Assembly (NCBI GenBank): GCA_023252095.1
Contig: JAHEXN010000086.1
Span: forward strand, 1 to 11,474
Source of the DNA: Actinomycetes bacterium
GTDB taxonomy: Bacteria; Actinomycetota; Actinomycetes; Propionibacteriales; Nocardioidaceae
Direction: 5' to 3'
DNA: 11,474 bases
Shown here: piece after piece, positions 7,250-11,474 of the stretch
How the letters are laid out: every line of letters begins with the position of its first letter
Numbering within the stretch: position 1 is the stretch's first letter
Program-made: the position numbers and the translations under genes
Notes under the pieces: generated by a model
Told to the model about the DNA's origin: nothing
What the model saw: only the letters and a program-made list of their open reading frames with translations
Database searches by the model: none

Positions 7250-7858
7250 TCAGCCTGCGGCGCCCGGACCCTTCTCGATGACCTGCTGCGCGACCTCCCG
7301 CATCGAGAGGCGCAGGTCCATCGCCGACTTCTGGATCCACCGGAACGACTCGCCCTCGCTGATGCCGAACGACTCCTGCAGCACCGCCTTGGCGCGCTCC
7401 ACGAGCTTGCGGGTCTCGAGCCGGTCGGCGAGGTCGTCCACCTCGGACTCGAGGGCAACGATCTCACCGAACCGGCTGCGCGCCATCTCGATCGCGGGGG
7501 CGAGGTCGGACTTCTGGAACGGCTTGACCAGGTACGCCATGGCACCCGCGTCACGGGCCCGGTCGACGAGGTCGCGCTGGCTGAACGCCGTGAGCAGCAC
7601 GACCGGCGCCAGGCGTTGCTCGGCGATGCGGGAGGCCGCCTCGATGCCATCGAGGCGCGGCATCTTGATGTCCATCAGCACGACGTCCGGGCGGTGCTCG
7701 GTCACGAGCGCGACCGCCTGCTCTCCGTCGGAGGCCTGCGCGACGACGTCGTAACCCTCCTCGGCCAGCATCTCGGCAAGGTCGAGGCGGATGAGTGCCT
7801 CGTCCTCGGCGATGACGATGCGGATGGCCGGGGTCGCAGGGTCGTCAGCGGGGATCAC
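7250..7858 (-). CDS. pdtaR: ANTAR-domain response regulator, PdtaR-like
   Basis: A 202-residue two-domain regulator closely resembling mycobacterial PdtaR (Rv1626). The receiver domain (about 12-130) is complete: acidic Glu18/Asp19 in IAEDEALIR, phospho-acceptor Asp63 in VLMDIKMPR, Thr90 in LLTAFSQRD and Lys112 in YLVKPF. A coiled-coil-like linker (about 130-150, ALESEVDDLADRLETRKLVERAK) leads into the C-terminal ANTAR RNA-binding three-helix domain (about 145-195, with AKAVLQESFGISEGESFRWIQKSAMDLRLSMREVAQQV). In the family, phosphorylated regulator binds paired hairpins in target mRNA leaders and prevents termination. The partner kinase PdtaS is not in this window. The start is GTG: the nearby ATG (7858-7860) runs straight into TGA. 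No Shine-Dalgarno sequence is visible, but a TAACCT box sits 6 bases upstream, suggesting a leaderless mRNA. The next gene on this strand is livK, after 165 bases. Confidence 0.94.
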   Translation of the reverse strand: MIPADDPATPAIRIVIAEDEALIRLDLAEMLAEEGYDVVAQASDGEQAVALVTEHRPDVVLMDIKMPRLDGIEAASRIAEQRLAPVVLLTAFSQRDLVDRARDAGAMAYLVKPFQKSDLAPAIEMARSRFGEIVALESEVDDLADRLETRKLVERAKAVLQESFGISEGESFRWIQKSAMDLRLSMREVAQQVIEKGPGAAG

Positions 7859-7864
7859 ATGAGA

Positions 7865-7870
7865 AGGTTA
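7865..7870 (-). promoter_or_regulatory. candidate -10 element for leaderless pdtaR mRNA
   Basis: Minus strand TAACCT matches TANNNT and ends 6 bases before the GTG at 7856-7858, so transcription would begin at the G of the start codon. This fits the lack of a ribosome-binding site. The matching -35 would fall in the 5' end of the divergent tRNA gene. On the plus strand the overlapping GGTTAT could be part of the tRNA promoter. Confidence 0.45.
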
Positions 7871-7886
7871 TCGGGCCTCGAGGCAG

Positions 7887-7969
7887 GCCGACATGGCGGA
7901 ATGGTAGACGCGATGGTCTCAAAAACCATTGTCCGAAAGGGCGTGCGGGTTCGAGTCCCGCTGTCGGCA
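7887..7969 (+). tRNA. tRNA-Leu (anticodon CAA)
   Basis: An 83-base class II tRNA. The acceptor stem GCCGACA (7887-7893) pairs with TGTCGGC (7962-7968), with discriminator A at 7969. The anticodon stem ATGGT/ACCAT (7913-7917, 7925-7929) encloses the loop CTCAAAA, giving anticodon CAA (7920-7922), which reads UUG. A long variable arm with a GAAA loop follows (about 7930-7944), as in tRNA-Leu, and the T arm is GCGGG-TTCGAGT-CCCGC. The 3' CCA is not encoded, normal for many actinobacteria. The gene is divergent from pdtaR (28-base gap) and its 3' end lies 5 bases from the stop of the oppositely directed MFS gene. Confidence 0.97.
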
Positions 7970-7974
7970 CACGC

Positions 7975-9198
7975 TCAGCGCACGCCCCTGATGGGGCGGA
8001 CGGCCGCAGCCGCGAGCACCGCCGTGACCAGGACCAGCACGTAGAGCGTCGGGTAGCCCCAGACGTTGATGACGACCCCACCGAGGGCCGCCGCCAGCAC
8101 GTAGGGCAGCACGTTGGCGACCCCGATGATGCCGAGGTCCTTGCCCCGGTCCTCGGCCGAGGGCAGCACCTGCGTGACGAGCGCCTGGTCGACGCTCGCG
8201 TACACGCCATAGCCCACGCCCAGCATCACGGCGCCCACGGCAGCGGCGGGCATGACCGGCACGAACGCCAGCACGAGACCCGCGGCCCCCTGCAGGACCG
8301 ACGAGATCACGACCATCCGCTTGCGCCGCATCGTGCGGTCCGACCACCGACCGGCCGGGACTGCGGCAGCGGCAGCCGAGACGGCGTACAGGACCGTGAG
8401 CACGAGCACCGCCGTGTCGGGGTCACTGACCTCGACCTCGTCCTTGAGGTAGAAGTACAGGTACACCTGGGCCAGCGCGTTGGAGAGCTGGATCCCGAAC
8501 CGGCCGAGCCAGGCCCACGTGAAGTCGGCATGGCGGAGCGGGGCCACGAGTCCGCCCAGGACCTCCCGCAGCGGGAGCCGGGGCGGACGTGCAGCGAGAC
8601 GGGGGGCCACGCTCCGTGCGGTCGCCGCGAACGGGACCGCCAGGAGGAGGCACGCACCGCCGACGACGGCGTACTGCAGCCGCACGTGCCCCGAGAACGC
8701 GACCGCGAGGGCGATCACGACGAGGGGTCCGACGCTCAGGGCGATGCCGTAGAACGCCGAGACGTAGGCGCGCTGGGTCACGGGCACGTCGTCCGGCACC
8801 ACCGCGAGCACCGCCGAGCCGGCACTCGCATATCCCACCGCGACGACCGACCAGCAGAGCACGACGGCCAACGGGGACTCGGCCCATCCCTGGGCCGTCA
8901 CGCCGATCGCCATGACGACGACGCCACCGACGATCCAGGGATAGCGACGTCCCCGCGCATGGAGCGTGCGATCGGACCAGACGCCGACCGCGATCGCCAC
9001 GACGACGGTGATCGCGGCGGCCAGGCCCGTCGCCCAGGCCGTCAGCGCGACCTTGGCGGAGTCGGAGCCCGTGACCTGCTCGGCCTGCTCCGGCAGCACG
9101 ATCTGGGCCACGGCGTAGTAGGCCCCGAAGGTGCCCATCATGACGAGTGTCCAGGGCGTCAGCCATTGCCGACCGACGTCGACCGTCGGCTCGCTCAT
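7975..9198 (-). CDS. MFS transporter, sucrose/glycoside-symporter-like (SLC45/GPH-related)
   Basis: A 407-residue polytopic membrane protein with about 12 hydrophobic segments in two halves. Each half has a motif-A-type loop: GVWSDRT (72-78) and GRWSDRTMRRKR (283-294). The first loop continues ARGRRYPWI (81-89), which resembles the conserved GRRRP[FW]I loop of sucrose/H+ symporters, so a glycoside:cation symporter is more likely than a drug exporter. Charged and polar residues in the second half (RFGIQLSN, QVYLYFYLKDE) also suit a solute symporter. The ATG at 9196-9198 overlaps the stop of the GH1 gene (ATGA), implying coupled translation; an open frame further upstream lies within the GH1 gene and is not used. 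The pairing with a cytoplasmic beta-glucosidase suggests import of a beta-linked disaccharide or aryl-glucoside. The substrate is inference. Confidence 0.88.
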   Translation of the reverse strand: MSEPTVDVGRQWLTPWTLVMMGTFGAYYAVAQIVLPEQAEQVTGSDSAKVALTAWATGLAAAITVVVAIAVGVWSDRTLHARGRRYPWIVGGVVVMAIGVTAQGWAESPLAVVLCWSVVAVGYASAGSAVLAVVPDDVPVTQRAYVSAFYGIALSVGPLVVIALAVAFSGHVRLQYAVVGGACLLLAVPFAATARSVAPRLAARPPRLPLREVLGGLVAPLRHADFTWAWLGRFGIQLSNALAQVYLYFYLKDEVEVSDPDTAVLVLTVLYAVSAAAAAVPAGRWSDRTMRRKRMVVISSVLQGAAGLVLAFVPVMPAAAVGAVMLGVGYGVYASVDQALVTQVLPSAEDRGKDLGIIGVANVLPYVLAAALGGVVINVWGYPTLYVLVLVTAVLAAAAVRPIRGVR

Positions 9199-10565
9199 GA
9201 CCCCGTCTCGCGTCGCGAGGAGCGGACGTGGTGGGCGTACCAGTCGTAGGAGGCTCGCGGCGTGCGCTCGAGGGTCGAGCGGTCGACGTGCACGAGCCCG
9301 AACTTCTGGCGGTACCCCTCGGCCCACTCGAAGTTGTCGAGCAGCGTCCACACGAAGTACCCGCGGACGTCGATGCCGGCGTCCTGGGCGTCGGCCAGGG
9401 CCAGGAGGTGCTCCCGCAGGAAGTCGACGCGCCGCACGTCGTCGATCGCTCCGTCCACCATCGGGTCGTCGTAGGAGCAGCCGTTCTCGGTCACGACCAC
9501 GGGTGGCAGCGCCGGGCCGTAGCGCTCCCGGAGCGTGAGCAAGAGCTCGGTGAGCCCTGTCGGCGCGACGACCCACCCGGTGTCGGTCCGCTCTGCCGCA
9601 CTTCCGAGTGGCGCGTCGTGCACCGCGAACGGCAGGCCGTCCGGCATCACGATCCCGTTGACGGTTCTGCCAGATCCCTGGGGCGCGCCGACGAAGGCCG
9701 GGCTGTAGTAGTTCACGCCGTACCAGTCCAGCGGTGTGCCGATGACGCTCAGGTCCGTGGCCACCGGGCCGGGCATGAGGTCGGCGAATCCGTCCGGATA
9801 GCTCCCGAGCAGCAGCGGGTCGGCGAACAACCGGTTGTTCAGGAGGTCGTACAGCTCCGCAGCCTCACGATCCGCGGCGTCCTCCCCCACGGGCACGACC
9901 GGCTCGTGGCTCAGCGCGACGCCGACCGAGCTGGCGCCCGCCGCACGCAGGGCCTGCACCGCGAGTCCGTGGCCCAGCAGCTGGTGGTGCGCCGCCGGCA
10001 GCGCGTCGAACAGCAGCTGTCGGCCCGGGGCATGGGTGCCGAGGGCGTAGCCGAGCATCGTGACCTCGCGCGGCTCGTTGATCGTGATCCAGTGCCCGAC
10101 CCGGTCACCCAGGCGATCGGCCACGATCTCGGCGTAGTCGGCGAACCGCTGGGCGGTGTCCCTCGACAGCCACCCACCGGACGCCTCCAGCTCCAGCGGG
10201 GTGTCCCAGTGGAACAGCGTCGGCAGGGGCTCGACACCAGCCGCCAGGAGCGCGTCGACCAGCCGGTCGTAGAGCTCCAGGCCGATCGCTGACGCCGGCC
10301 CCGACCCGGTCGGCTGGACCCGGGGCCAGGCGATCGAGAACCGATAGACATCGACGCCCAGATCGGCGACCAGCGCGACGTCCTCCTCGAGCCGGTGCAC
10401 GTGGTCGGTCGCGACCCCGGCGTCGCTACCGTCAGCGATCGCCCCTGGTCGACGGCAGAACTCGTCCCACACCGACTCACCCCGCGGGGCGTCGGCGCTC
10501 GTTCCCTCGATCTGGAAGGCCGAGGTCGACACGCCCCACCAGAACGAGCCTGTCGACGTGACCAT
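9195..10565 (-). CDS. Glycoside hydrolase family 1 beta-glucosidase
   Basis: A retaining beta-glycosidase of 456 residues, full family length, predicted to release glucose from beta-glucosides such as cellobiose. It has no signal peptide, so it acts in the cytoplasm. Landmarks: FWWGVSTSAFQIEG (8-21, sugar-binding Gln18), ESVWDEF (30-36), YRFSIAWPRVQP (74-85), LFHWDTPLELE with His119, acid/base Glu164 in TINEP, the NYYSP segment (285-289), nucleophile Glu360 in VVTENG, and the glycone-binding Trp406 and Glu413/Trp414 in WTLLDNFEWAEGY. The EWAEGY form, without the Ser/Lys/Tyr phosphate site, points to unphosphorylated substrates rather than 6-phospho-glucosides. The ATG has no evident Shine-Dalgarno sequence and lies 45 bases after the pyruvate kinase stop; its own stop overlaps the MFS start. 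Exact sugar specificity (glucosidase, fucosidase or galactosidase) cannot be fixed. Confidence 0.95.
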   Translation of the reverse strand: MVTSTGSFWWGVSTSAFQIEGTSADAPRGESVWDEFCRRPGAIADGSDAGVATDHVHRLEEDVALVADLGVDVYRFSIAWPRVQPTGSGPASAIGLELYDRLVDALLAAGVEPLPTLFHWDTPLELEASGGWLSRDTAQRFADYAEIVADRLGDRVGHWITINEPREVTMLGYALGTHAPGRQLLFDALPAAHHQLLGHGLAVQALRAAGASSVGVALSHEPVVPVGEDAADREAAELYDLLNNRLFADPLLLGSYPDGFADLMPGPVATDLSVIGTPLDWYGVNYYSPAFVGAPQGSGRTVNGIVMPDGLPFAVHDAPLGSAAERTDTGWVVAPTGLTELLLTLRERYGPALPPVVVTENGCSYDDPMVDGAIDDVRRVDFLREHLLALADAQDAGIDVRGYFVWTLLDNFEWAEGYRQKFGLVHVDRSTLERTPRASYDWYAHHVRSSRRETGS

Positions 10566-10578
10566 GCAGGCCAGCGTC

Positions 10579-10606
10579 GGGCACGGACGGGGTCGCCGTC
10601 CAGCCC
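10579..10606 (-). terminator. weak hairpin between pyk and the GH1 gene
   Basis: In the 45-base gap, GGGC and GGACG arms pair with GCCC and CGTCC around a 7-base loop, with a small asymmetric bulge. There is no U tract. It may end or attenuate pyruvate kinase transcription before the GH1-MFS pair, or be an mRNA-processing hairpin. Weak support. Confidence 0.3.
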
Positions 10607-10610
10607 TGGG

Positions 10611-11474
10611 TCAGGCCTCGATGTCCTGGTAGGCCGGGACGACCCGGTTGATCGCATCGCCGATGCGGTGGATGCGCAGTGCGTTGGTGGATCCGGGGAT
10701 TCCCGGGGGCGCACCGGCCACGACGACGACCTCCTCGCCCTCGGAGCAGCGAGCCGCCTCGAGCAGCGCCTTGTCGACCTGCATGACCATCTCGTCGGTG
10801 TGCACGACCTCCCTGACCAGGAGGGTCTCGACGCCCCACGTCAGGGCCAGCTGGTTGCGGACGATGTCGTGCGGTGTGAACGCGAGCACGGGAATGTGCG
10901 AGCGGTAACGGGCCATGCGCCGGGCCGAACCGCCCGTCGTCGTGAACGCCACGAGATAGCGGGCGTCGACGGCCTCGCCGACCTGCTGCGCGGCCTTGCA
11001 GACGATGCCGGTGCGCGTTCGCGCCTGCCACGTGTAGGCCGCCATGCGCGGCAGCCCGTGGTCCTCGGTGGACTCGATGATGCGCGCCATCGTGCGCACG
11101 GTGTGGATGGGGTACTCGCCCACGCTGGTCTCACCGGACAGCATCACGGCATCGGCGCCGTCGAGCACCGCGTTCGCGACGTCGGACGCCTCGGCGCGGG
11201 TCGGACGCGGGGCCGAGATCATCGACTCGAGCATCTGCGTCGCGACGATGACGGGCTTGGCGTTGCGGCGGGCCTTCTCGACGATGAGCTTCTGGACGAT
11301 CGGGACGTCCTCGAGCGGCAGCTCGACGCCGAGGTCGCCGCGCGCGACCATGAAGCCGTCGAAGGCGTCGACGATGTCGTCGAGCGCCTCGACGGCCTGC
11401 GGCTTCTCGATCTTGGCGATGATCGGGCGGTGGATGCCCTCCTCGCTCATGATCTTGCGGACGTCCTCCGCGTC
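10611..11474 (-). CDS. pyk: Pyruvate kinase, C-terminal part; runs off the right edge
   Basis: Catalyses phosphoenolpyruvate + ADP to pyruvate + ATP, the last step of glycolysis. The 287 residues here are about the last 60% of a typical 470-480-residue enzyme; the start is outside the window. The fragment opens DAEDVRKIMSEEG and contains the catalytic lysine and metal-ligand glutamate in IIAKIEKPQAV, metal-binding Asp in MVARGDLGVELP, ATQMLESM, and the pyruvate kinase signature around PRPTRAEASDVANAVLDGADAVMLSGET. The C-terminal regulatory-type domain follows, with YLVAFTTTGGSARRMARYR, which in the family forms the effector-binding region, VLAFTP, and a terminal GSTNALRIHRI. No frameshift is seen. 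The GH1 gene follows 45 bases downstream on the same strand. Confidence 0.97.
   Translation of the reverse strand, partial: DAEDVRKIMSEEGIHRPIIAKIEKPQAVEALDDIVDAFDGFMVARGDLGVELPLEDVPIVQKLIVEKARRNAKPVIVATQMLESMISAPRPTRAEASDVANAVLDGADAVMLSGETSVGEYPIHTVRTMARIIESTEDHGLPRMAAYTWQARTRTGIVCKAAQQVGEAVDARYLVAFTTTGGSARRMARYRSHIPVLAFTPHDIVRNQLALTWGVETLLVREVVHTDEMVMQVDKALLEAARCSEGEEVVVVAGAPPGIPGSTNALRIHRIGDAINRVVPAYQDIEA

Noticed and set aside
7887..7972. Attachment site for an integrative element at the tRNA-Leu gene
   Set aside because: No integrase gene and no second copy of the tRNA 3' end seen in the window.
9199..9576. Upstream extension of the MFS protein
   Set aside because: It lies within the GH1 gene, is Arg-rich and not membrane-like; the ATGA overlap start gives a normal MFS N-terminus.
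9228..10292. Plus-strand open frame of 354 codons opposite the GH1 gene
   Set aside because: Antisense shadow; the GH1 protein has every catalytic motif.

Overview
This 11.5 kb window comes from a high-GC Gram-positive chromosome. The proteins are clearly actinobacterial: a PdtaR-type ANTAR regulator, a mycobacterial-like PolA N-terminus, and strong G/C preference at third codon positions. Nocardioidaceae (Nocardioides/Aeromicrobium-like) is my best guess, but that is inference. I see no insertion sequence, phage gene, CRISPR array or replication origin. Gene density is high, and the longest gene-free gaps are about 155-170 bases.

Left part (1-1483, minus strand): the 5' portion of polA (5'-3' exonuclease domain, running off the left edge), preceded 43 bases upstream by a GNAT acetyltransferase gene. 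Centre-left (1652-5665, plus strand): a tightly packed livH-livM-livG-livF operon for a branched-chain amino acid (HAAT-type) ABC importer, with two permeases and two ATPases. LivH is unusual because it carries a Sec signal peptide, a Pro-rich linker and a small beta-sandwich-like extracellular domain ahead of the permease. Two strong hairpins follow (5682-5793).

Centre-right (5822-7084, minus strand): the substrate-binding lipoprotein livK, convergent to livHMGF, so the importer is split into two transcription units. Its upstream region (7085-7249) holds an inverted repeat and candidate nitrogen-regulator boxes. Upstream on the same strand is pdtaR (7250-7858), apparently read from a leaderless GTG. 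It is separated by only 28 bases from a divergent tRNA-Leu(CAA) gene (7887-7969).

Right part (7975-11474, minus strand): a sugar-type MFS transporter and a GH1 beta-glucosidase, coupled by an ATGA overlap, probably a small beta-glucoside uptake-and-hydrolysis unit. They lie downstream of a pyruvate kinase gene that runs off the right edge.

The polA / liv transporter / ANTAR response regulator / pyruvate kinase neighbourhood is, from memory, a recurring actinobacterial arrangement, so the frame is ordinary core genome. I do not see a wholly new system. The most interesting departures are the LivH ectodomain fusion, the LivK-ANTAR regulator adjacency, the crowded pdtaR/tRNA-Leu divergent gap, and the GH1-MFS pair beside the tRNA gene.
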